This document shows, piece by piece, positions 1 to 6,762 of a stretch of DNA of 18,233 nt. A program made the position numbers and the translations under genes. The stretch is taken from the NCBI GenBank assembly GCA_023391005.1, contig JAEWBS010000049.1, positions 1-18,233 on the forward strand, read 5' to 3'. This DNA comes from Bacillota bacterium. Its GTDB lineage: Bacteria; Bacillota; Clostridia; Oscillospirales; Ruminococcaceae. A model generated the notes under the pieces. It ran no database searches. It saw only the letters and a program-made list of their open reading frames with translations, and was not told the origin of the DNA. The first letter of the stretch is position 1; each line of letters starts with the position of its first letter.

Positions 1-1
1 T

Positions 2-817
2 GATGCCGCAGAAAAGTTGGATGTTTCGACCGATGAAGCGCGGCTTTATCCCGAGCAGCACAATAAAAACAGCTTGCCGAAGGATATGGCTGTCAAAAGT
101 CCGGCAGTGGCGTTTACCCCGCAGAGCGTCAGCACATCGGGGGGAACCGACGTCGTCGGCACATTTAAAGTTCCCGACATAAAGGAGGAGCCCGTCATGG
201 AAAAAACCGCTCCCGTCACAGTGGAAGAGATTACTTCCACCACCACCATTTCCAAAGGAACCGTCATCAAGGGCGACATCATTTCCGACGGCGATATTGA
301 GCTGTGCGGCAGCCTGAACGGCAGTGTCAAGACCAAGGGCAGCCTGCGGGTCAGCGGCGGGTTGGTTGGCGACGCCGCTGCCAAAGAGATGACCTTTTTA
401 ACCTGCGAGGTGCGCGGCAACATGACCTGCGCCACCGAGGTCACGATTGACGACGCCTCGGTGCTTTATGGCAACGTGCAGGCCGAGAGCATTGTCCTAA
501 ACGGCAAAATTCGCGGCAATATCAAAGTGCGCAAGAGTGCGGTGCTGCAAGACAGCGCCGTGCTGTGGGGCAACCTTGAGGCCGGGTCGATCTCAATTGA
601 TCAGGGCGCCAAGCTTGAGGGCGAGGTCAAGATCATCTTCGATAAGGCCTGCAAGGATCTTTTTGACGAAAAAGTCCCGGTCGGTGGGATGAAGTCCGCT
701 GTAGCGACCGCGCAGAATACGCCACCTGCCGCGGTGGCGCCAGCCGCTGCTGCTCCCGCCCCCGCCGCGACGGCCTTTGTCGCACCGGCAGCTCCCAAGA
801 CACCGTTTAATGTGTAG
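2..817 (+). CDS. Bactofilin (polymer-forming cytoskeletal protein), 5' end cut by window edge
   Basis: The reading frame is open to the left edge, so the gene probably starts outside the window. Counting from the TTG at 17, about residues 70-210 form the bactofilin (DUF583) domain. This is a series of short beta-helix repeats rich in G, V and I, such as GTVIKGDIISDGDIELCG and SIVLNGKIRGNIKVRKSA. The family polymerises without nucleotide into filaments at the inner membrane and organises cell-shape or envelope proteins. The N-terminal ~60 residues are a polar linker, and the last ~40 are Ala/Pro-rich and probably disordered. A strong ribosome binding site (AAAGGAGG, 181-188) lies 8 nt before an in-frame ATG at 197. 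The domain could therefore also be made as a 207-residue form, or 197 could be the only start. The family call is confident. The start and partner proteins are unknown. Confidence 0.85.
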   Translation, partial: DAAEKLDVSTDEARLYPEQHNKNSLPKDMAVKSPAVAFTPQSVSTSGGTDVVGTFKVPDIKEEPVMEKTAPVTVEEITSTTTISKGTVIKGDIISDGDIELCGSLNGSVKTKGSLRVSGGLVGDAAAKEMTFLTCEVRGNMTCATEVTIDDASVLYGNVQAESIVLNGKIRGNIKVRKSAVLQDSAVLWGNLEAGSISIDQGAKLEGEVKIIFDKACKDLFDEKVPVGGMKSAVATAQNTPPAAVAPAAAAPAPAATAFVAPAAPKTPFNV

Positions 818-869
818 CGTCTGTTTTTACATAGCGTTTGCCCGGTGTGCATTGGAATGAGATTAGAAT

Positions 870-914
870 AAAGCCCCGACTGATTGGCGTTTAACCCAAA
901 TCGGCCGGGGCTTT
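870..914 (+). terminator. Rho-independent terminator after the bactofilin gene
   Basis: AAAGCCCCG (870-878) pairs with CGGGGCTTT (906-914), and imperfect inner pairing extends the stem. The T tract is short (CTTTGCAC), so termination may be incomplete. It lies 53 nt after the bactofilin stop and before the next gene on the same strand. Confidence 0.65.
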
Positions 915-964
915 GCACTAAAGACATTTGCCTTTCACGCTTTTCTAATTAAGGGGTTGCTTAA

Positions 965-1387
965 ATGATTGTAACACGGCGACAAAATATGCCCGACCTG
1001 CCCTATAGTCTGCATGACGCAAGAGTAAACCGTATAGAGCTATCAGCCGATCAAATCACACTGTATTTTGATGAAGGGTATTATCGGCCTGTGAATGGCG
1101 ACTGTCTGCCGGTCAAGGGCTATATTACCTTTGAGCATGTGGATTTTGACTACTGTCACGTTTACTTGCTAGATGTTAAAAACGACTGCGGAAAATTTTC
1201 GGGAGAGGAACTCGTTTTGCAAGCGTTTGCAACGCGCTTTCCAAGAATGGATTTTGAGATCATCGACGAAACCTATGGTTATAATCAGTCGAAGTTTATA
1301 GGCTTCTTTTACGAGGGTGAAAAAACAAAGGATTGCATAATGGAGATTTATCACTTTGGCGCAATGGTCTATAATACAGAAGCCTAA
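965..1387 (+). CDS. Conserved hypothetical protein of clostridial type, 140 aa
   Basis: I cannot assign a function. The protein is small, acidic and aromatic-rich, with no signal peptide or membrane segment. It has a recognisable N-terminal LHDARV motif and a C-terminal YGYNQSKFIGFFYEGE...CIMEIYHFG block. From memory, both recur in short uncharacterised proteins of Clostridia. ATG 965 is chosen because AAGGGG (951-956) sits 8 nt upstream. The in-frame ATG at 989 has no ribosome binding site. Third codon positions look more AT-rich than in the ligA and gat genes, which hints at weaker expression or a different history. It stands alone between two terminators, so the neighbours give no clue to its role. 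A small immunity-type or regulatory protein is possible but unsupported. Confidence 0.75.
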   Translation: MIVTRRQNMPDLPYSLHDARVNRIELSADQITLYFDEGYYRPVNGDCLPVKGYITFEHVDFDYCHVYLLDVKNDCGKFSGEELVLQAFATRFPRMDFEIIDETYGYNQSKFIGFFYEGEKTKDCIMEIYHFGAMVYNTEA

Positions 1388-1413
1388 TTACGAATATGGT
1401 AATTGGGGTGCAT

Positions 1414-1459
1414 AACGCTCCGGCCGCTCCCGCAGTTATGCGGAAGCGGCCGGAGCGTT
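1414..1459. terminator. Strong terminator, probably bidirectional, between convergent genes
   Basis: AACGCTCCGGCCGCT (1414-1428) pairs perfectly with 1445-1459. After one mismatch, CCGCA (1430-1434) pairs with TGCGG (1439-1443) around a GTTA loop, giving a stem of about 20 bp. TTTAATTT follows on the plus strand. It lies 26 nt after the hypothetical gene and 63 nt past the stop of the leftward DUF3810 gene. Confidence 0.8.
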
Positions 1460-1522
1460 TAATTTAATCCAATAAATTTCGTTGATTTATGCGGCACAGC
1501 GCCTTAAACCTGCTGCGGCGGA

Positions 1523-2656
1523 TTAGGCTATTCCGTGCGTCTGACGGTATTGCGCCAGCAGCAGATCCACCATTCTGCCATAGCTTTGGGTGCCATCTGA
1601 GAGGTTATTTGCCTTTAAATAGGTGTCGTTAATGATGTTTGAAGCCTCGGCGGCGGGGGTGTTGAAATACTTGTCCCAATAGTGCTGCACCCAGACAATG
1701 TCGTACACAAGAGCCGGGCTGTATTTTTCGCGCAGCGCAAAATAACGCTGGCTGTCGGCATGATAAAGCGCGTTCATGCTTTGCATTGTCGCCACATACA
1801 GGCCGCTGTATTGCAGGTTGGCGTCGGGCGATTTTAAGCAGGCAAGATAGCCGATAAAATTAGCCTCATCCTCGCGCATAAAGCCGCGGGTATGCGCGAG
1901 CTCGTGGCAGATCGTAAAGGCCGTTTCAATCGGCGGCATGTGGCTGTTGACATTCGCCTCCGCGGTATACGGAAAATAAAAGCCGGTCAGATTAAAAACC
2001 GAAAGAATTTCGGAAAAGGGCATCGGTTTCGCGGGTGCCAGCGCCTGGCCTAAGAACGGATAGTCGGCCGATAGCATATTAAAAGCGTCAAAGGCCTCTT
2101 GTGACAGCGCTGAAAAAGGCTTGTCCATATCCTTTGCGAGCAGGCGCGCGGCGTTGGTTTTTTCAATCAGCTCGTCGCAGAGCGCCTCAAGCTCTACGAC
2201 GCTCGACGCCCGAATCACCAGCCCCGACTGCTCGGCAAAGGTAAAACGGTAATAATTTGGCGCGCAGGTGAGCGTAAAGAGCAGCAATATCAGCGCCAGC
2301 AGTATCGATATCACCCGCGCATACAACGCCAGCAGCTTTAGGCGATACGGCAGGATCAGGAGCAGCACCGGCAGCGCCAAAATAGCGAGTGCCGCCGCGG
2401 CCGACAGCCCCCAGAGCAGAACCCCCGCGACCGAAAAGGGGAGGTGTCGGCTGATAAGGCCGCATATAGATGATATTTTACGAAAAATGTTCTGTGAATA
2501 CACCGCCTCGACCAAATGGGCGGGCAACACACGAATCAAGAGCATCAACACTGCGCTGACGGCAAGCGGAATCAGGCATGCGCCAAACAGATGCATGCGC
2601 TTGAGGGTATGTACAAACGATCTCTGCTTGGGGATAAAAATCGTTTTGCTGCCCAT
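1523..2656 (-). CDS. DUF3810 family membrane protein with a zinc-metalloprotease-like motif
   Basis: The 377-residue protein has three predicted membrane segments at about residues 22-44, 76-103 and 112-130, followed by a large domain. That domain holds the HExxH signature CHELAH (H251, E252, H255) and a downstream EDEANF with E264 as a likely third zinc ligand. This is the gluzincin arrangement typical of DUF3810. It suggests a membrane-anchored peptidase acting on envelope or extracytoplasmic proteins, but no substrate is known to me. Sidedness is not certain. ATG 2656 is the first start after an in-frame TAG. Its AGGAGG (2670-2675) lies 13 nt upstream, longer than usual, and overlaps the stop codon of the preceding Smr gene. 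That suggests one transcript and translational coupling. A catalytically inactive relative is possible, but the motif residues are intact. Confidence 0.85.
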   Translation of the reverse strand: MGSKTIFIPKQRSFVHTLKRMHLFGACLIPLAVSAVLMLLIRVLPAHLVEAVYSQNIFRKISSICGLISRHLPFSVAGVLLWGLSAAAALAILALPVLLLILPYRLKLLALYARVISILLALILLLFTLTCAPNYYRFTFAEQSGLVIRASSVVELEALCDELIEKTNAARLLAKDMDKPFSALSQEAFDAFNMLSADYPFLGQALAPAKPMPFSEILSVFNLTGFYFPYTAEANVNSHMPPIETAFTICHELAHTRGFMREDEANFIGYLACLKSPDANLQYSGLYVATMQSMNALYHADSQRYFALREKYSPALVYDIVWVQHYWDKYFNTPAAEASNIINDTYLKANNLSDGTQSYGRMVDLLLAQYRQTHGIA

Positions 2657-2673
2657 AGCCTACAAAATCCCTC

Positions 2674-3015
2674 CTAAAGCAATACAATTGTGATGCCATC
2701 GTTGCCGCGTGAATAGTCGCGGTCTCTTATCAGGTCGGGGCATCTGGCGGTCAACTGGCGTGAAGACGCGCTAAATGGTGAAAAGTCCTCGCCCTTTACA
2801 TAGCCTTTTATCGTACCGAGACGCTGTTTCTCAGCCAAAAACCGTTGCACATCGGCCTTTATGGCGCCGCCTTTTCCGCTCGAGCCATAACCATGGATAA
2901 TCTTAACGACTTTATCGCCTCGCACCCTTGCGGATTGCAGTGCGTTGCTTAAACGGTTTCGGGCTATTTCCACGGTGGGCATTCCATCCTCAAGATTCAC
3001 GATGCGGCAGTTCAT
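2674..3015 (-). CDS. Smr-domain protein (MutS2 C-terminal-like), 113 aa
   Basis: The protein consists essentially of one Smr domain. About residues 10-65 contain the VKIIHGYGSSGKGG loop, the stand-alone counterpart of the usual HGxGxG Smr signature, followed by IKADVQRFL. Smr domains bind branched or structured nucleic acid, and some are endonucleases. Here the target, whether DNA or stalled-ribosome mRNA, is unknown. The start is ATG 3015 because GGAAGGAG lies about 6 nt before it. The longer open frame, up to 3111, would need an unsupported start inside the promoter. The stop codon TAG (2674-2676) overlaps the AGGAGG of the downstream DUF3810 gene, so the pair is probably one operon. The C-terminal ~45 residues are basic and less conserved. 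Confidence 0.85.
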   Translation of the reverse strand: MNCRIVNLEDGMPTVEIARNRLSNALQSARVRGDKVVKIIHGYGSSGKGGAIKADVQRFLAEKQRLGTIKGYVKGEDFSPFSASSRQLTARCPDLIRDRDYSRGNDGITIVLL

Positions 3016-3052
3016 GTCAGGCTCCTTCCAGTACAGTCGAGTTCTTATTTTT

Positions 3053-3081
3053 ATGATACCATAAATGTGTTTGGCTTGCAA
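3053..3081 (-). promoter_or_regulatory. Sigma-A-type promoter for the Smr-DUF3810 operon
   Basis: Read on the minus strand, TTGCAA (3081-3076), a 17-bp spacer and TATCAT (3058-3053) fit a vegetative promoter. Transcription would start near 3046, about 30 nt before the Smr ATG. The -35 hexamer is self-complementary and is also the -35 of the opposing promoter. Confidence 0.55.
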
Positions 3082-3104
3082 TTTTAGATGTATAATTCTA
3101 TAAT
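3076..3104 (+). promoter_or_regulatory. Sigma-A-type promoter for the AI-2E transporter gene
   Basis: TTGCAA (3076-3081), a 17-bp spacer and a perfect TATAAT (3099-3104) precede the gene. Transcription would start near 3111. That excludes the ATG at 3120 for lack of a leader and supports ATG 3141. A second TATAAT at 3091-3096 has no well-spaced -35. Confidence 0.65.
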
Positions 3105-3140
3105 TAGGCAAAATAAAGAATGTTTAAAGAGGAAATACGC

Positions 3141-4277
3141 ATGCAAAATAAGCGTGAAATCAGACGGTGGCTGCTGCTGATCACCTACGCCGCGCTGATG
3201 GCTGCCCTGTTGATCAAATTAGATTCCGCCGTCGCGGCGCTCAAACAATTCTTTTTGCTGCTGGTACCGGTGTTCATGGGCGGCGCGCTGGCGTTTGTGC
3301 TAAAAAATCCGTATGACAGGGTTTGCGCTTGGTTGGCAAAAAAGCTTTCGGGCCGGTCAAAACGGCTTGCTTCGCCCTTGGCGCTGTTGTTTGTTTATAG
3401 TGTGTTGTTCGGTTCGTTGGCCCTGATCGTGTCGGTTCTGGTGCCGCAGCTAGCCGAAAGCCTGCGCTTACTCAGGCAGAATGTCGAGGCCTTTGCGCCC
3501 ACACTGACGGTCTGGGCACAGCGCCTTCAAAGCGATCCGGCGTTTTTAAATGTCGATCTCGCGCCGTATTACGACGCGCTCAAGAAGCTGCCGGAATGGC
3601 TCGGGCAGCTGCTGCTGGGTGCTATGCCGCAGCTTTTCTCGGTGACTAACAGCGTTGTTCGCAGCATCGTTAATTTGGGGCTGGGGTTGGTGTTTTCGGT
3701 TTATCTGCTGCTGTATCGCCAGACGCTGGCGCGGCAAACCGAGCGGCTGATCAAAGCGATGATGTCCGACACGGCCTATTCGGCGCTGTTGCATACCGGC
3801 AGTGTCGCCAACCACACCTTTACGCGCTTTGTGGTCGGTCAGCTGACCGAGGCGCTCATTCTCGGCGCACTCTGTTTTGTAGGCATGCTGCTGCTGCGCT
3901 TTGAATACGCGCTGCTCATCAGCGTGTTAATCGGATTGACAAGCTTGGTGCCGATTGTCGGCGCATTCGTGGGTCTGGTGCCGGCGGTTTTCATCCTGCT
4001 TATGGTCAGCCCGCGGCAGGCATTGGGGTTTTTCGTGTTCATTATCCTATTGCAGCAGGTGGAAGGGAATCTGATTTATCCCAAGGTGGTGGGCGGCTCG
4101 ATCGGCCTGCCGCCGCTGTGGATATTGCTGGCCATCACGGTGGGCGGCGGAATGTTCGGCATTCTGGGTATGCTGCTGGCCGTGCCGGTCACCTCGGTGC
4201 TCTATCAGCTTGCGGGTGAGGGCATTGCCCGCCGACTGGCACAAAAGCAGCCGCCGTGTGAGGAGTCCCAGACTTAA
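3141..4277 (+). CDS. AI-2E family transporter (UPF0118/TqsA-YdiK type)
   Basis: The 378-residue, very hydrophobic protein has about eight predicted membrane segments. The first two lie near residues 10-24 and 35-55, the next near 79-101, and a cluster fills the C-terminal half. The family-typical region around LVPIVGAFVGLVPAVFILL and the later QQVEGNLIYPKVVG block identify it as an AI-2E/UPF0118 permease. Members export small molecules, autoinducer-2 for TqsA and ions for some others, so the substrate cannot be named here. ATG 3141 is preferred over ATG 3120: AGAGGA (3128-3133) is 7 nt before it and the likely transcription start is near 3111. Length is normal for the family. DUF2200 follows after 70 nt with no strong terminator, so co-transcription is likely. 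Confidence 0.9.
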   Translation: MQNKREIRRWLLLITYAALMAALLIKLDSAVAALKQFFLLLVPVFMGGALAFVLKNPYDRVCAWLAKKLSGRSKRLASPLALLFVYSVLFGSLALIVSVLVPQLAESLRLLRQNVEAFAPTLTVWAQRLQSDPAFLNVDLAPYYDALKKLPEWLGQLLLGAMPQLFSVTNSVVRSIVNLGLGLVFSVYLLLYRQTLARQTERLIKAMMSDTAYSALLHTGSVANHTFTRFVVGQLTEALILGALCFVGMLLLRFEYALLISVLIGLTSLVPIVGAFVGLVPAVFILLMVSPRQALGFFVFIILLQQVEGNLIYPKVVGGSIGLPPLWILLAITVGGGMFGILGMLLAVPVTSVLYQLAGEGIARRLAQKQPPCEESQT

Positions 4278-4347
4278 AACAGCTTGCCGCAGCGCAGGCA
4301 ACGCCTGATGAACCGATAGCCGTCTCAGTTTGAAAGAGGGGAACAGA

Positions 4348-4698
4348 ATGAACAAACCGCGCATTTTTACGATGCCATTTAGCAGCGTCTATCCGCTTTA
4401 TATCAAAAAGGCGGAGAGCAAAGGGCGTACGAAGGCTGAGGTCGACCAGATCATTTTTTGGTTGACCGGGTATGATCAAGCGGGCTTACAAATGCAGTTG
4501 GATAACGGCGTGACTGTTGAGGACTTTTTTGACAATGCCCCTCAAATGAACCCGAAGGCATCGCTGATTACCGGCGTTATCTGCGGCTACCGCGTAGAGG
4601 AGATAGAAGATGCCGTCATGCGGAAAATACGCTATCTTGATAAGCTGATTGACGAGCTGGCCAAGGGCAAAAGCATGGAAAAAATATTGAGAAAGTGA
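4348..4698 (+). CDS. DUF2200 family protein, 116 aa
   Basis: This is a small soluble protein matching the DUF2200 family along its whole length. It has the N-terminal RIFTMPFSSVYPLYIKKAE, the central DQIIFWLTGYD, and the C-terminal MRKIRYLDKLIDELAKGK ending in MEKILRK. The family is widespread in bacteria, and I know of no established biochemical role. It has no catalytic motif or membrane segment that I can see. ATG 4348 follows AGAGGGGA with about 6 nt spacing. The TTG at 4330, upstream of that site, is rejected. It probably shares a transcript with the AI-2E transporter upstream, and a clear terminator follows. Family membership is confident and function is unknown. Confidence 0.9.
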   Translation: MNKPRIFTMPFSSVYPLYIKKAESKGRTKAEVDQIIFWLTGYDQAGLQMQLDNGVTVEDFFDNAPQMNPKASLITGVICGYRVEEIEDAVMRKIRYLDKLIDELAKGKSMEKILRK

Positions 4699-4740
4699 TC
4701 GCTGAGTACTTCGATAAGCCATAGCGATAGCATTCAAGCG

Positions 4741-4779
4741 CAGGCGGCAGGGTTAAACTCCTTGCCGCCTGTATCTTTT
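4741..4779 (+). terminator. Rho-independent terminator after DUF2200
   Basis: CAGGCGGCAGGG (4741-4752) pairs with CCTTGCCGCCTG (4760-4771) with a single G-T wobble. TATCTTTTG follows. This ends the AI-2E/DUF2200 unit before the GntR promoter. Confidence 0.8.
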
Positions 4780-4794
4780 GTGGCCTTTATGCCG

Positions 4795-4810
4795 ACAGTA
4801 CACCGACTGT
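4795..4810. promoter_or_regulatory. Possible distal operator, ACAGT-6-ACTGT inverted repeat
   Basis: ACAGT (4795-4799) and ACTGT (4806-4810) form a perfect 5-bp inverted repeat upstream of the GntR promoter. The same half-sites recur over the -10 region at 4852-4876. That suggests, but does not prove, a second binding site for the adjacent GntR regulator. Confidence 0.3.
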
Positions 4811-4826
4811 AAATTTCTTCAAGACC

Positions 4827-4854
4827 TTGACATTTCAAAAATTAAAGGTATACT
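4827..4854 (+). promoter_or_regulatory. Consensus sigma-A promoter of the gntR-ABC operon
   Basis: A perfect TTGACA (4827-4832), a 16-bp spacer and TATACT (4849-4854) stand about 50 nt before the GTG start of the regulator. Such a strong promoter is consistent with an operon held down by a repressor. Confidence 0.75.
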
Positions 4855-4876
4855 GTACATATACAATATAAACAGT
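4852..4876. promoter_or_regulatory. Likely GntR operator overlapping the -10 region and start site
   Basis: ACTGT (4852-4856) and ACAGT (4872-4876) form an inverted repeat, extended by TATA on the left and TTATA on the right. It covers the end of the -10 hexamer and the expected transcription start, where a repressor would block initiation. YtrA-type GntR proteins commonly bind such sites at their own promoters. The exact site here is inferred. Confidence 0.45.
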
Positions 4877-4904
4877 TATAACGCGAAAAAAAGGAGAATC
4901 AGGC

Positions 4905-5279
4905 GTGGATATCATCATCAGCAACGCCAGCGGAAAGCCGATCTATGAGCAAATTACCGGGCAGATCAAAAATCTGATCCTTTCCGGAGAGCTGCGCGCC
5001 GGCGATGCGCTGCCCTCGATACGGTTGCTGGCCCGAGAGCTTCGTATCAGCGTTATCACCACCAAACGCGCCTATGAGGAATTGGAGCGAGACGGTTTTA
5101 TCGAGACAGTTGCCGGAAAGGGCAGCTATGTTTCGGCAAGAGACGCGCAGCTCGTACAGGAGCATCATCTGCGCGAAATTGAAGCGCATCTGCAGGCGGC
5201 GGTCGAAATGGCGCTGCAAAGTGCTGTCAGCGCTGAACAGCTCTGCGACATCATCACATTGCTATACAAAGGAGAATGA
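4905..5279 (+). CDS. GntR-family (YtrA-type) transcriptional regulator
   Basis: The 124-residue protein has an N-terminal winged helix of about residues 10-77. It contains PIYEQITGQIKNLILSGEL, then GDALPSIRLLARELRIS and a recognition segment TTKRAYEELERDGFIE ending with the wing GKGSYV. The C-terminal ~45 residues form only a short helical tail, which is the mark of the YtrA subfamily rather than FadR or HutC types with large ligand domains. The start is GTG 4905, 8 nt after AAGGAG. The next genes encode an ABC ATPase and a permease. In this arrangement the regulator usually represses its own operon and is released by envelope or antibiotic stress. The inducer cannot be read from the sequence. 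Confidence 0.92.
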   Translation: MDIIISNASGKPIYEQITGQIKNLILSGELRAGDALPSIRLLARELRISVITTKRAYEELERDGFIETVAGKGSYVSARDAQLVQEHHLREIEAHLQAAVEMALQSAVSAEQLCDIITLLYKGE

Positions 5280-5281
5280 CC

Positions 5282-6142
5282 GTGGAATATGCGATTAAAG
5301 CCGAAGGGCTGGTTAAGAATTACGGTGGGTTTTGCTTAAACAACGTCGATATCGCGTTACCGGGCGGCAGCATCATGGGGCTGATAGGGGATAATGGCGC
5401 GGGCAAAACAACCCTGATTAAGCTGCTGCTTAATCTGATTCGGCGCGATGCGGGCACGATCTCGCTGCTGGGGATGGATCCTGTCGCGGATGAACGCGCG
5501 GTCAAATCGCAGCTTGGCGTGGTGTTTGACGAGTGTTGCTGGTCTGAGCTGCTCTGCCCCGCCGAGATCGAAAAGGTACTCAGACGGCTATATCCCACTT
5601 GGAATACCAATCTGTTTTACAGCTATCTCGACCGTTTTGCGCTGCCTGCTAAGGCCAAGCTCAAGACCTTTTCACGCGGCATGCGCATGAAGCTTTCAAT
5701 CGCGGCGGCGCTTGGCTCATCACCCAGACTGCTGCTGCTCGATGAGCCGACCGGCGGTTTGGATCCCATTGTGCGCAACGAGATTCTCGATATCCTGATG
5801 GCGTTCATTCAGGACGACGCGCATTCCATCCTGATGTCATCGCACATTACGGGAGACTTGGAAAAGGTCTGCGATTACATCTGCTTTCTGCATCAGGGCG
5901 AGGTGCTGCTCTGCGACCAGAAGGATGCGCTGCTTGAGCGTTACGGTCTGCTGCGCTGCGGCGTACGGCAGTTAGACGAAATTCCGCCGGATTTTATTGT
6001 GCGGAAAATGCCGCATCAGTTTGGCTGCAACGTACTGGTACAGGATGCGGCAAGGTTGCGGCGGCAACACCCCGAGCTGGCGGTCGATTACGCGACGCTG
6101 GAGGATATCATGCTGTTTTATGTCAAGGGGGAGAGACAATGA
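5282..6142 (+). CDS. ABC transporter ATP-binding protein (YtrB/BcrA-like)
   Basis: This 286-residue ATPase has a Walker A motif GDNGAGKTT (about residues 36-44), signature FSRGMRMKL (130-138), Walker B LLLLDEP (151-157) and an H-loop histidine (near 188). The Q-loop position reads GVVFDE, so aspartate replaces the usual glutamine. It should energise the membrane protein encoded next, in small-molecule export or envelope-stress resistance. GTG 5282 is chosen because AAAGGAG (5268-5274) is 7 nt upstream. The in-frame ATG at 5276, which overlaps the gntR stop codon, lies only 1 nt after that site. It would add two residues and cannot be fully excluded. The C-terminal ~80 residues are a variable accessory region. 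The gene's end overlaps the permease start. Confidence 0.92.
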   Translation: MEYAIKAEGLVKNYGGFCLNNVDIALPGGSIMGLIGDNGAGKTTLIKLLLNLIRRDAGTISLLGMDPVADERAVKSQLGVVFDECCWSELLCPAEIEKVLRRLYPTWNTNLFYSYLDRFALPAKAKLKTFSRGMRMKLSIAAALGSSPRLLLLDEPTGGLDPIVRNEILDILMAFIQDDAHSILMSSHITGDLEKVCDYICFLHQGEVLLCDQKDALLERYGLLRCGVRQLDEIPPDFIVRKMPHQFGCNVLVQDAARLRRQHPELAVDYATLEDIMLFYVKGERQ

Positions 6143-6762
6143 AAGGCCTTCTTTTAAAGGATATTCTCATGCTCAAGAGCTATGCCAAAACGATAGGCGT
6201 GTTGGTCGTCGTCTATCTGGCCTCGGGCATCGCGTGGGATAATGTTTACTTTTTCGCGGGTATGTCCGGCATACTTGGCGTCATGATGGTGATGAGCTCT
6301 TTTTCTTATGACCATTACGCCAAGTGGGATCAATACGGCGCCAGCCTGCCGGTGACGCGCTCGGAGATAGTGGGTGCAAAATATCTGCTGGCGCTGGTCA
6401 TGACGGGGCTTGGGGCCGTTGTCACCGCTCTGATGTACATTGTTTTTATACTGGCGCGCAAGGGCGATTTTGCAACGCTGCTGCCCACCACGATAGGAAC
6501 AGCGGTTTCGGGCGCGTTTCTCGTTTCGGTGCTGCTGCCCTGCATCTATAAATTCGGCGTTGAAAAGGCCAGACTGGTACTGATGCTGGTGGGCGTTCTG
6601 GTCGGACTGACCGTTTCGCTTGGGGCATGGCTGTTACCGGAGAACATCGATTATCAAGCTGTGAAACTTCTGGTTTTGGTTGTGCTGCCAATGGCTGTAA
6701 TTGCAGGGTTTTATCTTTCATATAAGCTTTCTTGCGGCATATATCAACGTAAGGCGCTTTAA
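6139..6762 (+). CDS. ABC-2 type transporter permease, 207 aa
   Basis: The short permease has about six predicted membrane segments and no other domain, matching the ABC2_membrane_5-like proteins paired with YtrA-type regulators. Hydrophobic segments include the stretch after residue 10 (IGVLVVVYLASGIAW), ALVMTGLGAVVTALMYIVF, and two near the C-terminus. The cytoplasmic segment FSYDHYAKWDQYGASLPVTR, between segments two and three, is typical of the family and likely contacts the ATPase. Its ATG (6139) overlaps the TGA of the ATPase gene as ATGA and follows a GGGGGAGA ribosome binding site, so the two are coupled. It probably forms a dimeric channel with two ATPase subunits. The substrate is unknown. 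Confidence 0.9.
   Translation: MKGLLLKDILMLKSYAKTIGVLVVVYLASGIAWDNVYFFAGMSGILGVMMVMSSFSYDHYAKWDQYGASLPVTRSEIVGAKYLLALVMTGLGAVVTALMYIVFILARKGDFATLLPTTIGTAVSGAFLVSVLLPCIYKFGVEKARLVLMLVGVLVGLTVSLGAWLLPENIDYQAVKLLVLVVLPMAVIAGFYLSYKLSCGIYQRKAL

Noticed and set aside
921..949. AAGACA-17-TCTAAT as a promoter for the 965-1387 gene
   Set aside because: Transcription would begin at about 956, so the ribosome binding site at 951-956 would not be in the mRNA.
5276..5278. ATG overlapping the gntR stop codon as the start of the ABC ATPase
   Set aside because: The ribosome binding site ends only 1 nt before it, whereas GTG 5282 has 7-nt spacing. The difference is two residues, so this is a preference rather than a certainty.
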